Shown: positions 1 to 8,170 of the stretch, one piece after another
Layout of the letters: each line of letters starts with the position of its first letter
How positions within the stretch are numbered: the first letter of the stretch is position 1
NCBI RefSeq assembly: GCF_001610835.1
Contig: NZ_CP011270.1
Coordinates: forward strand, 3,118,001 to 3,182,000
From: Planctomyces sp. SH-PL14
GTDB lineage: Bacteria; Planctomycetota; Planctomycetia; Planctomycetales; Planctomycetaceae
Length of the DNA stretch: 64,000 nt
Direction of reading: 5' to 3'
Translations under genes and position numbers: made by a program
The notes under the pieces: generated by a model
Database searches by the model: none
The model's input: the letters and a program-made list of their open reading frames with translations, nothing else
What the model was told of the DNA's origin: nothing

Positions 1-110
1 ATCGGAACGGGAGCAGCGGTGGCCGCGCCAGCCATGTCGGCCAGCAGAGTCGAGAGGCCGAGGGAGGCCATTCCCATGCCGGAGCGGCGGAGGAGTTCAC
101 GTCGGTTCAT
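1..110 (-). CDS. DUF1501 family protein, N-terminus only (cut by window edge)
   Basis: Reading left from an ATG at 108-110, the minus strand stays open to the window edge for 36 codons. It begins MNRRELLRRSGMGMASLGLS and continues with an alanine-rich stretch. This twin-arginine start, followed by a short hydrophobic segment, is what planctomycetal DUF1501 proteins look like: Tat-exported, distantly sulfatase/alkaline-phosphatase-like, function unproven. They usually sit next to DUF1549/DUF1553 cytochrome c proteins, whose gene would be outside the window. Only the export signal is visible, so another Tat substrate such as a Gfo/Idh/MocA protein is possible. It is divergent from the dioxygenase gene to its right. 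Confidence 0.6.
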   Translation of the reverse strand, partial: MNRRELLRRSGMGMASLGLSTLLADMAGAATAAPVP

Positions 111-454
111 GGCAGGCAGCGTGTCGAAGGCGGGCGCGAGGACAAGGCGGGAGAGCGGTTTCCCGCGCCGGGGGAGCCAGTTCGATCGAACCGGTCCTCC
201 TTCATCGGCACGAGGAAAACGCCTGCCTATAGGGTACGCCGCTGGGACGTGGGAAACCATCCTGAAAACCGCCCCGCCGCCGCCGATCCCGTCCGATCGT
301 CCGGATCGTTCGGGGCGGCCAAAGCTCAATTCCGGGTGAACATGGCCGGGAATCGCCACACGGCGCGGAACTCTCTCCGTTTAGACTGGTTCCACGGACA
401 GCGGGCCTTATCACCGTGTTCCCTTCGACCCTCCCGTCCTCCGCGAGCGCCGCC
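111..454. other. Divergent intergenic region
   Basis: This stretch separates the minus-strand DUF1501 start from the plus-strand dioxygenase and must hold promoters for both. No convincing -35/-10 pair, riboswitch or repeat copy was recognised. Short open frames here overlap in several frames and look like the by-product of high GC. Confidence 0.4.
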
Positions 455-1219
455 ATGTCAGACCGCCTGTTCCTCCCCTCCCGCCGCCTCTTCCTCGGCG
501 CGATGGGGGCCGCCTTCTTCACCACCCGCGGCCTGTTTGCGGAGGCGCTCCAGACAAGTCCCTGGCTGACCGAAGGGCCGTTCTATCCCGATCACCTGCC
601 GCTCGACCGCGACAACGACCTCATCGTCCTGGGAGACAGCCTCACGCCCGCGATCGGCGAGATCACGCACCTGAGCGGGCGGGTCCTCAGCAAGGACGGG
701 TCGCCGATCAAGGACGCGACGGTCGAGATCTGGCAGTGCGACGCCAACGCCGTCTACCTGCACTCCGCCGACAGCTCCAAGAAGAAGGACCAGCAGGACA
801 AGAACTTCCAGGGGTTCGGAACGTTCACAACGGGTTCGAAAGGGGAGTACCGCTTCCGCACGATCAAGCCGGTCCCCTACCCCGGCCGCCCCTCGCCGCA
901 CATCCACGTCAAGGTGAAGCAAGGGGACAAGGAGGTCCTCGTCTCACAGATCTTCGTCCGGGGGCACGCCGGGAACGAGAAGGACGGCGTGTTTCGGGGC
1001 GTCCCGGAAGCGGACCGCAAGCTCGTCATGGCGGACTTCACGCCGATCCCGGAATCGAAGACGGGCGAAGTGGCCTGCACGTTCGACCTGGTCCTCGGCC
1101 GGACTCCCGATGAACGGGAAGGACGAGGCCGCCGTCCCGGTCCGCCGCCGGGACCTCCGCCGAGTGAGCGGGGTCCGGAAGGCGACAGGCCGCGCGGACC
1201 GCGTCCGCCTCGGCCGTGA
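455..1219 (+). CDS. Intradiol ring-cleavage dioxygenase-like protein, exported
   Basis: A 254-residue protein of the protocatechuate 3,4-dioxygenase beta / intradiol dioxygenase fold. After an SRRLFLGAMG twin-arginine signal (residues ~9-30) comes the family's opening (WLTEGPFYPD), then VEIWQCDANAVY, PYPGRPSPHIHVKV and SQIFVRGH. The two tyrosines and two histidines expected to bind the non-heme Fe(III) are all present. The last ~35 residues are a Pro/Arg/Gly-rich low-complexity tail. The ATG at 455 is preferred over a GTG at 416 because the Tat motif then falls at the usual distance from the start. No aromatic-degradation genes lie nearby, so the substrate is unknown. Planctomycetes carry many such exported dioxygenase-fold proteins. 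Confidence 0.85.
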   Translation: MSDRLFLPSRRLFLGAMGAAFFTTRGLFAEALQTSPWLTEGPFYPDHLPLDRDNDLIVLGDSLTPAIGEITHLSGRVLSKDGSPIKDATVEIWQCDANAVYLHSADSSKKKDQQDKNFQGFGTFTTGSKGEYRFRTIKPVPYPGRPSPHIHVKVKQGDKEVLVSQIFVRGHAGNEKDGVFRGVPEADRKLVMADFTPIPESKTGEVACTFDLVLGRTPDEREGRGRRPGPPPGPPPSERGPEGDRPRGPRPPRP

Positions 1220-1247
1220 GACCGCGGGGAGGTGAGCGACAGGCCCG

Positions 1248-2303
1248 TCAGCGCTGAAGCGACAGGTCAGCGATCGCGGCTCGATGGTCGGACGTGGAGC
1301 TCTTCCGGGCCCAGACGCGCCGGGCCTCGATGTGCGGACTGACCCACACCTGATCGATCCGGTGCACGGGAAAATCGTTCAGGATCGTGTTTCCCCAACC
1401 GACGCCGGCCTCTCGAAAGCTGTCGCGGGCGACCTTTCGCAGGGCGTCGAGCCCCCGGTCGCCCGCCGGCGCGTTGAAGTCGCCGCAGATCAGGAACCGC
1501 GCATCGGCGGGGGCGGCCTCGAGCGCCGTCAGGAGTTCGTCGATCTCCTGGCGATGAATCGCGCGAATCCGCGAGTGGCTCTCCCAGCAGTCGCCCGACC
1601 AGGGATCGAGGCGGACCGGGACGGGGTGCAGCCGAAGGCTGACGACTTCGATGTCCCCCGCGGCGGGGTGGTCCGCGGCACGATGCCAGGTGGCCCAGAT
1701 CCAGACGCCGCGGGCTGACTGCTGCCGAACCGTGAGGCGGCCCCGCGCCAGGATCGCCGCATCCGGCCCCGCGGCGAGGGACCACTCTTCGGGCCGGCTC
1801 CGGACGAGAGTCTCCAGCTGCGGACGGCCGGGGCATTCCTGCAGGCAGAGCAGATCCGGCTGCCAGGCGAGCGCTTCGTCCACGGCCCGCTCGCTCCCGC
1901 TGCCGCAGTTGAGAGACACGACCCGCAGGTCTCCCGCGACCGCAGTCCGGACTCCGATTCCCTGAAGCCCGAGGCGAGTGAGCGACGCCCCCTCCTCGAC
2001 GAACAGTCCCGCATACAGCCCCCACAGGAGCGCGGCGATCCCAAGCCACCGACGCGGGGCACTGCGTCCCAGGAGCAGCAGGACGCATCCGGGGCCGAGA
2101 CACACCCACCGGGGAAACATCAGGAGCCAGGCGAGGCGATCGGGCTGTGTGAGCAGGAGGGCCGCCGCCAGAACCGCCAGGAGGGCCGAGAGCCCGACCA
2201 TGAACGTCGATCGGAAACGAGATCGGCCGCCGGCGGTCCCTTCCGATCGGGGCTCCGGTCCAGCGGCGGCGATTGCGGTCGTCGTTGGGGAGTCAGAAGT
2301 CAT
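1248..2303 (-). CDS. Endonuclease/exonuclease/phosphatase family protein with membrane N-terminus
   Basis: About 351 residues. Two to three hydrophobic segments lie at residues ~35-110, followed by an EEP (DNase I-like) domain. Its motifs appear in order: SLNCG, LCLQECPG (metal-binding Glu), ICGDFNAP, IDQVWVS and the terminal SDHRA (catalytic Asp-His). This layout matches the membrane-anchored EEP proteins common in planctomycetes, in which the domain faces outside. The substrate (nucleic acid, phospholipid or sugar phosphate) cannot be told from sequence. The first in-frame ATG is at 2303; an upstream TTG at 2342 would add 13 residues, and neither has a clear Shine-Dalgarno site. The gene converges with the dioxygenase, with a 28-nt gap. 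Confidence 0.85.
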   Translation of the reverse strand: MTSDSPTTTAIAAAGPEPRSEGTAGGRSRFRSTFMVGLSALLAVLAAALLLTQPDRLAWLLMFPRWVCLGPGCVLLLLGRSAPRRWLGIAALLWGLYAGLFVEEGASLTRLGLQGIGVRTAVAGDLRVVSLNCGSGSERAVDEALAWQPDLLCLQECPGRPQLETLVRSRPEEWSLAAGPDAAILARGRLTVRQQSARGVWIWATWHRAADHPAAGDIEVVSLRLHPVPVRLDPWSGDCWESHSRIRAIHRQEIDELLTALEAAPADARFLICGDFNAPAGDRGLDALRKVARDSFREAGVGWGNTILNDFPVHRIDQVWVSPHIEARRVWARKSSTSDHRAAIADLSLQR

Positions 2304-2642
2304 CGCGAGTGCGGCCGCACGCCGCAGAATCCGGGTCAGCAAACCATCTGTCCAATCCGGAATTGGCGCGGTAACGAATTTGCAATCTTAAAGATTACCC
2401 CGCAACTCATCTGAGCAGATAAACTTCGGGCGTTGGCAGACGGATGGCCACGCTCCGCCTCCGTCCCCTCTCGCTTTCGCGGTCGGGACGGATCCGACCA
2501 GCCGACGTGACCGCCCTCCTCCCTGATCGGACTTTCGAATCCGTTGCGGCCCGTTCCGCTGAACCGGCGCATCCCGAAAGTTCCATCCCCTCCTCTCCTC
2601 CGTCTCCCGTTCCCGGGCTGATTCTCCGACCTGCAGGACCTC
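2304..2642. other. Divergent intergenic region upstream of the SulP gene
   Basis: This region lies between the starts of the EEP gene (minus) and the SulP gene (plus). It has an AT-richer patch around 2365-2420, plausible for a promoter, but no motif I can name. No repeat copy is present. Confidence 0.35.
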
Positions 2643-4640
2643 ATGGCCACGAACGTTGTGACAACGAGTGCGGACGAGATTCCGCGCGGCGATCTGGCAG
2701 GCTTCAAGAAGTACCTCGGGAAGGATCTGCTGTCCGGGTTTCTGGTTTTCCTGATCGCCCTGCCGCTGTGCATCGGGATCTCGCTCGCCAGCGGCGCTCC
2801 GGCCCAGGCGGGGATCTTCACGGCGATCATCGGCTCGATCGTCACGTCGCTCATCAGCAATTCCGAGCTGACGATCAAGGGACCGGCGGCCGGTCTGATC
2901 GTGATCGTCTTCGGTGCGGTTTCGCAGCTTCAGCATGACTTCAACACCGACGCCTACGGGGCCTACCGCCTGATGCTGGCGGTGGGGGTCGCGGCGGGAG
3001 TCATCCAGATCGGCTTCGGCCTGCTGCGGTCGGGGATTCTGGGAGAGTTCTTCCCGACAACGGTCGTCCACGGGATGCTGGCCGCGATCGGCCTGATCAT
3101 CATCTCGTCACGGTTCCACGTCATGCTGGGGCTCAAGGCCCCGAGTCCGAATCCGCTCCTCAACTTCGCCGCCTTTCCCAGCTCGATCCGGGACATGAAC
3201 CCCGAGATCGCGCTGATCGGCCTCCTGAGCCTGGCGGTACTGATCTTCTTTGCGATGGCGAAGAACAAGACGCTGAAGCGGGTCCCGGCTCAGATGGTGG
3301 TGCTGATCCTGGCCATTCCGTTGGGGATGTATTTCTCGCTCGGCGAAGACCACACGTACACGCTGGCCGACCACCAGTACACGATTCTCAGCAAGGACTC
3401 GGTCGTCAACCTGCCCGACAGCATCTTCCGCTCGATGCTCTCGAAGGACGGCGGCCTGCTGCCGGACTTCCGCGCGCTCCAGACCTTCAACGGCTGGAAG
3501 TGGGTCCTGATGTTCTCGCTCATCGCCAGCCTGGAGTCGCTGCTGTCGGCGAAGGCGATCGACCTGCTCGACCCGTGGAAGCGGAAGTCGAACATGAACC
3601 GCGACCTGTTCGCGTGCGGGATCGCGAACACCGCGGCGGCCATGGTCGGGGGGCTGCCGATGATCTCCGAGATCGTCCGCAGCAAGGCGAACATCGACAA
3701 CGGGGCCCGGACGCGGTTCGCCGACATGTGGCACGGCGTGTTCCTGCTGGCCTTCGTCGCTCTCTTTCCCGGCCTCATCCACCGGATCCCGAACGCGGCC
3801 CTCGCGGCCATGCTGGTCTTCACCGGCTACCGGCTGGCGTCGCCGAAGGAATTCATCCACCTGTGGAACATCGGCCGCGAGCAGCTGATCATCTTCGTGG
3901 CAACGATCATCGGCGTTCTGGCGACGGATCTCCTGATGGGGATCGGGATCGGGATCGCGACGAAGTTCGTGATCCACATGATGAACGGGGTCTCGCCGTG
4001 GGACCTGTTCAAGACGTATCTCGACGTTCAGGAGGAGCCGGACGGGACGTGCCTGGTGACCGCGCGGGAGTCGGCGGTGTTCAGCAACTGGATCCCGTTC
4101 AAGCGGCAGCTCGAGCAGATCGGCCTCGTGCAGCGGAACAACATCGTCCTCGATCTGTCGAACACGAAGCTGGTCGACACGACGTTTATCGAAAAGCTGC
4201 ACGGGCTGCAGTCTGATTTCACTGCGGAGGGGCTGTCGCTGAAGATCACGGGTCTGGACAGCCACCGGACCAACACGGGGCATGCCTTCGCAACGCGGCG
4301 GCGGGGTCTCATTCCATTGCGGCGGATCACGGTGACGGCGGACACCGATCTGGAGGAGACGCTGGTGGAGCTGTTCGTCTCGCGGGGCGCGACCGGCTAC
4401 ACCGTGATCCCCTGTCATGGAGCGGGGAAGTCCGAACTCAACGTCGGGCTCCCGGCGGTGCCGCAGATCCGGTTCGAGGTCGTGGTGATGCCGGAGCTGG
4501 CGGAGCAGGTTGTGGAGGTGCTTCGGGAGCAGATCCTCCCCAAGGCGGGTGTCACCGTAGTGGTGGAAACGGTGGAGGTGATCCGGTTTGGGGCGTTCGT
4601 GAGCGAGCAGGGTGTGCCGTCGCAGCCGGCGCATCACTGA
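2643..4640 (+). CDS. SulP family anion (bicarbonate/sulfate) transporter with STAS and C-terminal PII-like domain
   Basis: A 665-residue inner-membrane transporter. Residues ~20-440 form the SulP core with about 11-12 hydrophobic segments and family motifs such as SNSELTIKGPAAGL, ESLLSAKAIDLLD and a VGGLPMISEI/SKANIDNGARTR loop. Residues ~455-545 form a STAS domain (NIVLDLSNTKLVDTTFIEKL). An unusual C-terminal module of about 100 residues follows: RRITVTADTDLEETL, GYTVIPCHGAGKS and a strand-helix-strand (RFEVVVMPELAEQVVEVLRE, then VVVETVEVIR). It resembles the ferredoxin-like fold of PII/SbtB-type regulators. SulP proteins of this branch are often bicarbonate or sulfate importers; the substrate here is an inference. 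The ATG at 2643 directly follows a GC-rich leader. Confidence 0.9.
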   Translation: MATNVVTTSADEIPRGDLAGFKKYLGKDLLSGFLVFLIALPLCIGISLASGAPAQAGIFTAIIGSIVTSLISNSELTIKGPAAGLIVIVFGAVSQLQHDFNTDAYGAYRLMLAVGVAAGVIQIGFGLLRSGILGEFFPTTVVHGMLAAIGLIIISSRFHVMLGLKAPSPNPLLNFAAFPSSIRDMNPEIALIGLLSLAVLIFFAMAKNKTLKRVPAQMVVLILAIPLGMYFSLGEDHTYTLADHQYTILSKDSVVNLPDSIFRSMLSKDGGLLPDFRALQTFNGWKWVLMFSLIASLESLLSAKAIDLLDPWKRKSNMNRDLFACGIANTAAAMVGGLPMISEIVRSKANIDNGARTRFADMWHGVFLLAFVALFPGLIHRIPNAALAAMLVFTGYRLASPKEFIHLWNIGREQLIIFVATIIGVLATDLLMGIGIGIATKFVIHMMNGVSPWDLFKTYLDVQEEPDGTCLVTARESAVFSNWIPFKRQLEQIGLVQRNNIVLDLSNTKLVDTTFIEKLHGLQSDFTAEGLSLKITGLDSHRTNTGHAFATRRRGLIPLRRITVTADTDLEETLVELFVSRGATGYTVIPCHGAGKSELNVGLPAVPQIRFEVVVMPELAEQVVEVLREQILPKAGVTVVVETVEVIRFGAFVSEQGVPSQPAHH

Positions 4641-4715
4641 CCGGTGCCCGGTGGGGGAGAGGCTGAAGACTTAAGGCGGAAGGTCGAGCGGGTGTTCGAT
4701 CTCGTCCCTGATCCA

Positions 4716-4850
4716 CCGGGTCCAGGACGGGGCCTTGCTGGGGGATGTGAGGGGGCCCAAGAAACGACCCTAAAGAACGACACAGTCCCCCTGCCCGCAG
4801 GAGGGCCGGCCGTCGAGAACCGTGGAACGCGGGGAGTGTCCGACCGCGGT
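4716..4850 (+). repeat. Degenerate copy (K) of the structured intergenic repeat, left module
   Basis: The stretch begins CCGGGTCCAGGACGGGGCC about 76 nt after the SulP stop. It then shows the repeat's GGGGGATG spacer, a run of G, a Cys-codon-like CCCCCTGCCCGC block, and GGCCGGCCGTCGAGAA, which matches GGCCTGGCCGTCGAGAG of intact copies. The first hairpin is broken and the right half is not recognisable. It shares a GGGGGCCCAAGAAA variant with the decayed copy at 22960, so the two may form a sub-family. Confidence 0.55.
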
Positions 4851-5045
4851 TCCGCGTCGAATGCCCCCCCGTAACCTCGTTGCAGGTTGCGGGTGCAAGC
4901 GGCCGTCGGGTGAGCTTTTCTGCGGCCCCCCGTTGTCAGGGCACGCCTTCGCTGCACAGCGTCGAAGATGGCGGCCGCGAGAGCGACCGACGCGGCTCGG
5001 CCGGAGCCTTGCCCTCCCGACGGAAGACGGGTTTCGCCCGCACGC

Positions 5046-5435
5046 TCAAGCAGCGCGGACCGCACGGATCTCGCCCGGAGGAAGCGTGTAGCGGGAGGCC
5101 CGCGTCCGATTGACGGCGGTCTGGGCCTTGCCCGGCTTCCGCTCTTCCACCTCGCAGCGAACGAGGGTCACCTTCTCCGCCGTCACGCTCTCCACCTGCC
5201 CCGTCACCCACGTCTCCGTGGCGTCGACGTACTGCAGGATCGTGACATATTGCCCTGGCTGAACGTCTTTGATCGCCAGCGGCCGGCCCATGGGACGCGG
5301 CGGAAGCTTGTCGTTGGGAACGGCAACCATCGCGGACTGCGCCTGCTGGTGCAGGGGCGAGCCGGAGTTCGAGTTCACGGAAGAGCATCCCGCGACAACG
5401 AGCGCAACGAAGAGAGGCATCGAAACAGGACGCAT
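5046..5435 (-). CDS. Small lipoprotein of unknown function
   Basis: A 129-residue predicted lipoprotein. The start MRPVSMPLFVALVVAGCSS has a short charged n-region, a hydrophobic core and a lipobox ending in Cys at residue ~16. The mature part is hydrophilic and small, with an LAIKDVQPGQYVTILQYVDA stretch and a VESVTAEKVTLVRCEVEER stretch. These look like a compact beta domain, perhaps OB- or SH3-like, but I do not recognise a family. The ATG at 5435 was chosen because it places the lipobox correctly; the frame stays open for 56 further codons upstream without making sense. It is divergent from the small gene at 5631. Confidence 0.65.
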   Translation of the reverse strand: MRPVSMPLFVALVVAGCSSVNSNSGSPLHQQAQSAMVAVPNDKLPPRPMGRPLAIKDVQPGQYVTILQYVDATETWVTGQVESVTAEKVTLVRCEVEERKPGKAQTAVNRTRASRYTLPPGEIRAVRAA

Positions 5436-5563
5436 CGGTTCACCTGCGGAAAGACCGGGTCCGCGGAGAATAACGCCGCTCCCCCGGCCACCAAGCGGAG
5501 TCGCCCGGCGCGACCTTCGGGACGGCAGGAATCGCCGTACTTCCACGCCGGCGCTCCGTGCAT

Positions 5564-5579
5564 GGGCGCACCTCTTGCA
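5564..5579 (+). promoter_or_regulatory. Candidate sigma-54 (RpoN) -24/-12 promoter
   Basis: GGGCGCACCTCTTGCA has GG at 5565-5566 and TTGCA at 5575-5579, with the GC exactly 12 nt after the GG, as sigma-54 requires. It differs from TGGCAC-N5-TTGCA at two bases of the -24 half. The predicted transcription start is near 5590, about 40 nt before the ATG at 5631. A better match stands before the next operon at 6069, which supports this weaker one. Confidence 0.45.
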
Positions 5580-5630
5580 CTTGGGTTCCCATCGCTTTGC
5601 CACCCGTCCGCTCCAAACAGGGGACTCATT

Positions 5631-5843
5631 ATGGATACCTCACCTGCCCAACCGACGCCGCAGAAGCCGGTTCCGGAGGAGGCTCAGAAGCCGTCCCACG
5701 GCTCGCGGCCGGCGGGAACGACCGCCCAGAAAACGGAGACCACGCCCGCCCAGGAGCGAGGCGAACGGATCGACACCGGAAAGACGATCGCCCGCGGCGG
5801 GAAGACGACCGGACATGTCCCGGGAGCCACCCCCTCCTCCTGA
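5631..5843 (+). CDS. Small hydrophilic protein, unknown
   Basis: A 70-residue protein starting MDTSPAQPTPQKPVPEEA. It is rich in Pro, Thr, Gln, Lys and Gly and has no hydrophobic segment, so it is probably intrinsically disordered. An AGGGGAC stretch lies about 8 nt before the ATG. The sigma-54-like promoter 52 nt upstream and its position just ahead of the stress cluster argue that it is a real gene of the same response. No family is recognised. The short length and low complexity leave some doubt that it is translated. Confidence 0.5.
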   Translation: MDTSPAQPTPQKPVPEEAQKPSHGSRPAGTTAQKTETTPAQERGERIDTGKTIARGGKTTGHVPGATPSS

Positions 5844-6149
5844 ACGAACGCGGGTCCGGTCCGAGCTGGAGCCGTGCAGACGATCCGGCGGCGGAACCGC
5901 TTGCTTCACCGGAACACAGGATGCCGGACGAGGGGCCAGCGATCGTCAACAGCCTGACGGGCTGAAAGCCGTCCTCCGAATCCGGCAGAAACGATCGCCC
6001 GTCCTAACCCGTTTCGATCAAAGGGCTTTCTGAACATAACGCCGGGCAATCTTGCTGGAGCCCAGTCACGGCACACCCCTTGCTTCATAGTCTTGGCGAG
6101 AGCCGCCGCATTCAGGCGGAGTCTGAAAACACAGGCAGAGGAGAGATCC
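5844..6149 (+). other. Leader region of the envelope-stress operon
   Basis: Contains no gene. It holds an inverted repeat at 5950-5964 (CAGCC, 5-nt loop, GGCTG) and the sigma-54-like promoter at 6069-6084. The inverted repeat lies about 110-120 nt upstream of the -24 element, the distance at which enhancer-binding activators of sigma-54 commonly bind. Its role as an activator site is an inference. Confidence 0.45.
6069..6084 (+). promoter_or_regulatory. Probable sigma-54 (RpoN) -24/-12 promoter of the envelope-stress operon
   Basis: CGGCACACCCCTTGCT matches the sigma-54 consensus TGGCAC-N5-TTGCW at all positions but the first. The invariant GG (6070-6071) and GC (6082-6083) are separated by 10 nt. 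Transcription would start near 6095, leaving a leader of about 55 nt before the CsbD gene at 6150. No sigma-70-like pair competes with it in this interval. Confidence 0.6.
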
Positions 6150-6593
6150 ATGGTCACGCGGCAGCAGCTCGAAGGAAAGTGGAACGAAGTCTCGGGACGC
6201 ATTAAGGAGAAGTGGGGCGTCATGACCGATGACGACCTCTCGCGTGCTGAGGGGAATGTCGAACGCCTCGTCGGCGTGATCCAGCAGAAGACCGGCCAAG
6301 CCCGGGAAGAGGTCGAGCGGTTCATCGACTCGATCGTGGCCGGTTCGCGGCCGGCGATGGAGCGGATCGCTTCGACCGCCCGCGACTATGCCGCCTCGGC
6401 CCGCGATTACGCCGCGGACGCGCAGGACACGATGCGCCGCCAGTATGACAACGTCGAGCAGTCGATCTCGGCGGGTTACCAGGAAGCGGAAGAGTGCGTC
6501 CGCCGCCGTCCGGTCGAGTCGGTCGCCATCGCCTTCGGGGCCGGACTCCTCTCCGGCGTGCTCGTCGCGGCTCTGCTCCGCGACCGCCGCTAA
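6150..6593 (+). CDS. CsbD-like / DUF883-like membrane-anchored stress protein
   Basis: 147 residues. The first ~60 resemble the CsbD stress-protein family (QLEGKWNEVSGRIKEKWGVM, then DDDLSRAEGNVERLVGVIQQ). A helical middle follows, with repeated ARDYAA/SARDYAADA units. The C-terminus, RRPVESVAIAFGAGLLSGVLVAALLRDRR, is a single glycine-rich membrane anchor of the ElaB/YqjD (DUF883) kind. ElaB/YqjD proteins tether stationary-phase ribosomes to the inner membrane in E. coli; CsbD is a general-stress protein of unclear role. The ATG at 6150 follows GGCAGAGGAGAGATCC, a good ribosome-binding site. First gene of a six-gene run ending at 8371, under the sigma-54-like promoter. Confidence 0.8.
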   Translation: MVTRQQLEGKWNEVSGRIKEKWGVMTDDDLSRAEGNVERLVGVIQQKTGQAREEVERFIDSIVAGSRPAMERIASTARDYAASARDYAADAQDTMRRQYDNVEQSISAGYQEAEECVRRRPVESVAIAFGAGLLSGVLVAALLRDRR

Positions 6594-6730
6594 GCGTGTT
6601 CATTCCGCCGCGAGTCGCCACCCGAGTTCGAATCCCGGTGGCGACGGCCGGCGTGTTCACTCATACCGTCTGTCCTCGGGCGCCGCCGGGGACGCCACAC
6701 CTCGTGAGAACCCCTCTAAGGAGTGAGATC

Positions 6731-6958
6731 ATGATTCAGCGATCCGGGGCATTTGCAATGCCCGAGATGGACTTCAAAAGGATTCCGGAAGCGATGCAGG
6801 AAGGCCTGCAGTCGGCGAGGGAGACGATCGAGGAGTACCCGGCGAGCGCGGTCTTTGCCGCCTTTGGCTTGGGGCTCGGCGTCGGAGTCGGCCTGGCACT
6901 CCTGATGGGAGCCGGGTCCATGTTCACCCCCGCCGCACCTCAGCGTCGGTACTGGTAG
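6731..6958 (+). CDS. Small tail-anchored membrane protein (DUF883-like anchor)
   Basis: 75 residues: a short amphipathic N-terminus (MIQRSGAFAMPEMDFKRI) and helix (QEGLQSARETIEEYP), then one glycine-rich membrane segment at residues ~40-62 (VFAAFGLGLGVGVGLALLMG) and a short polar tail. The YPASAVFAAFGLGLGVG pattern copies the end of the CsbD/DUF883 protein just upstream, so this is probably a reduced paralogue. AAGGAGTGAGATC precedes the ATG with ideal spacing. A 137-nt gap separates it from the first gene with no terminator, so co-transcription is likely. The function is unknown beyond membership of the stress cluster. Confidence 0.65.
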   Translation: MIQRSGAFAMPEMDFKRIPEAMQEGLQSARETIEEYPASAVFAAFGLGLGVGVGLALLMGAGSMFTPAAPQRRYW

Positions 6959-7030
6959 CAGCCCCTCCCCGGCCGGTCGGCCAACGCGGCGGACACAGGC
7001 CGCAGAAACAGACATCGAGAGTCGGCAGCC

Positions 7031-7477
7031 ATGACCTCCGATCCCGAAGAGCTTCGAAACCAGATGGCCCGCATCCGCGCGGGAGCGCGCTGGAAAGCGG
7101 TGCAGATCAAGCGGGAAACGAAGCAGCTCACCGACTGGAAGTACTACGTCAAGAGCTATCCCTGGGTCGTCGCCGGTGGGGCATTGCTGCTGGGTTACCT
7201 CCTGGTTCCGCAGCGTCAGGCCCCCCGGACCGTGGCCCTCCCTATGGGAAAACCGCCGCAGGGACCGAGCGAAGAGACGGTCGAAGTGGCGAAGAAGACG
7301 GGACTGCTGGCCGGGGCCGCCGCTCTGATCTGGAGCGTCGTCTATAAGGCGGGGACCACCTACGCGACCCGCCGTCTTGCGCAGTTGCTGACCGATAACA
7401 CTGCCTATGCCGCCAAAGCGCAGGCCGAGGCCCGACGAGAACACGAGAATGTCTTTGACCGTTCCTCATACCGCTGA
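7031..7477 (+). CDS. Membrane protein of the stress cluster, unknown
   Basis: 148 residues. A charged N-terminal helix (residues ~1-40, DPEELRNQMARIRAG) leads into a first membrane segment (YPWVVAGGALLLGYLLVP, ~44-61). A Pro-rich linker and a second hydrophobic stretch (GLLAGAAALIWSVVYKAG, ~92-110) follow, then a polar C-terminus. The first membrane segment repeats the P-x2-x-GGxxLLG anchor style of its neighbours. No named family is recognised; partial similarity to DUF883/DUF3618-type proteins is an inference. Its 3' end overlaps the start of the next gene by 29 nt, which indicates translational coupling. Confidence 0.65.
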   Translation: MTSDPEELRNQMARIRAGARWKAVQIKRETKQLTDWKYYVKSYPWVVAGGALLLGYLLVPQRQAPRTVALPMGKPPQGPSEETVEVAKKTGLLAGAAALIWSVVYKAGTTYATRRLAQLLTDNTAYAAKAQAEARREHENVFDRSSYR

Positions 7478-7640
7478 TTTCGCCGGCCTTGCCCGCGATC
7501 CCCAGACCTCTGGAGTGGCGCCGGGTCCGTCGGGTGTCCCGACGGTTGTGGCCGCGACCGTTTCCCAATTCCCAGGCGTCGCCGTCGGCGCCGCCCTCGC
7601 TGCCGGAGTGATGCTGGGATGGTTCGTCAAACGCATGTAG
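7449..7640 (+). CDS. Very small tail-anchored protein, unknown
   Basis: 63 residues, starting MSLTVPHTADFAGLARD. It has an unstructured middle and a C-terminal membrane segment FPGVAVGAALAAGVMLGWFVKRM. The final LGW-x-x-K/R pattern recurs at the end of the last gene of the cluster (FVLGWKLRPW). It starts inside the previous gene and its own last 22 nt overlap the next, so it is embedded in a tightly coupled run. The overlaps and shared anchor make a real gene more likely than chance, but small size leaves doubt. Confidence 0.5.
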   Translation: MSLTVPHTADFAGLARDPQTSGVAPGPSGVPTVVAATVSQFPGVAVGAALAAGVMLGWFVKRM

Positions 7641-8104
7641 ACCCGCCGCGGTTCCAGACCGCGGCGCCCGAGCCGCCGTTCACGACGGTCGAGGAGGTCC
7701 GGCACCATTTCTCGGAGCTGGCCTACGACGTCATCACGCTCGGGGAACTGCAGGTCCGCCTGCTGGTCCACGACGTGAAGGAGACCGGTCGCCGCGCAAC
7801 GGTCGGTATCGTGTTCCTGATGGCGATGACGGCGATCCTGCTGGGATCCGTTCCCGTCCTGCTCCTGGGTCTCGGCGAACTGCTGGTCCAGGCGGCTGGC
7901 TGGAATCGCGCCGGGTCCTATCTCCTGATCGCGTCGCTGGCCGCGGTCGGAGCGGTCGCGGCGGGGCTGTACACCGTCAAGAAGCTCAAGAAGGCCGGAG
8001 CCTCGCTCAGCCGCTCCAGTTCGGAGCTGCAGAGCAATCTCGCCTTCGTGAAGTCCCTTTTCCGAAAGCCCGACGCTCCGTCCAGCACCACTGTCGTCTC
8101 CTGA
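7619..8104 (+). CDS. YqjE-like / holin-X superfamily (PF07332-type) membrane protein
   Basis: 161 residues. The cytoplasmic N-terminal helix (VEEVRHHFSELAYDVITLGE, LQVRLLVHDVKET) leads into two adjacent membrane helices (~62-88 and ~97-120, joined by a short polar turn). A basic C-terminal helix follows (TVKKLKKAGASLSRS). This is the architecture of the putative actinobacterial Holin-X / YqjE family. In E. coli, yqjE sits in one operon with the DUF883 gene yqjD, the same pairing as here. It is not thought to be a phage holin despite the family name. The ATG at 7619 overlaps the preceding stop region by 22 nt. Confidence 0.75.
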   Translation: MVRQTHVDPPRFQTAAPEPPFTTVEEVRHHFSELAYDVITLGELQVRLLVHDVKETGRRATVGIVFLMAMTAILLGSVPVLLLGLGELLVQAAGWNRAGSYLLIASLAAVGAVAAGLYTVKKLKKAGASLSRSSSELQSNLAFVKSLFRKPDAPSSTTVVS

Positions 8105-8170
8105 CGGCGCAGCCAGATCCACCGAATCATGTCACACCGATCCACAAAGACAAAGAAGGAGAATTCCGTC

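Noticed and set aside
7619-8104. Prophage holin
   Set aside because: The holin-X family name is misleading; the neighbours are stress genes and no lysis or phage gene is near.
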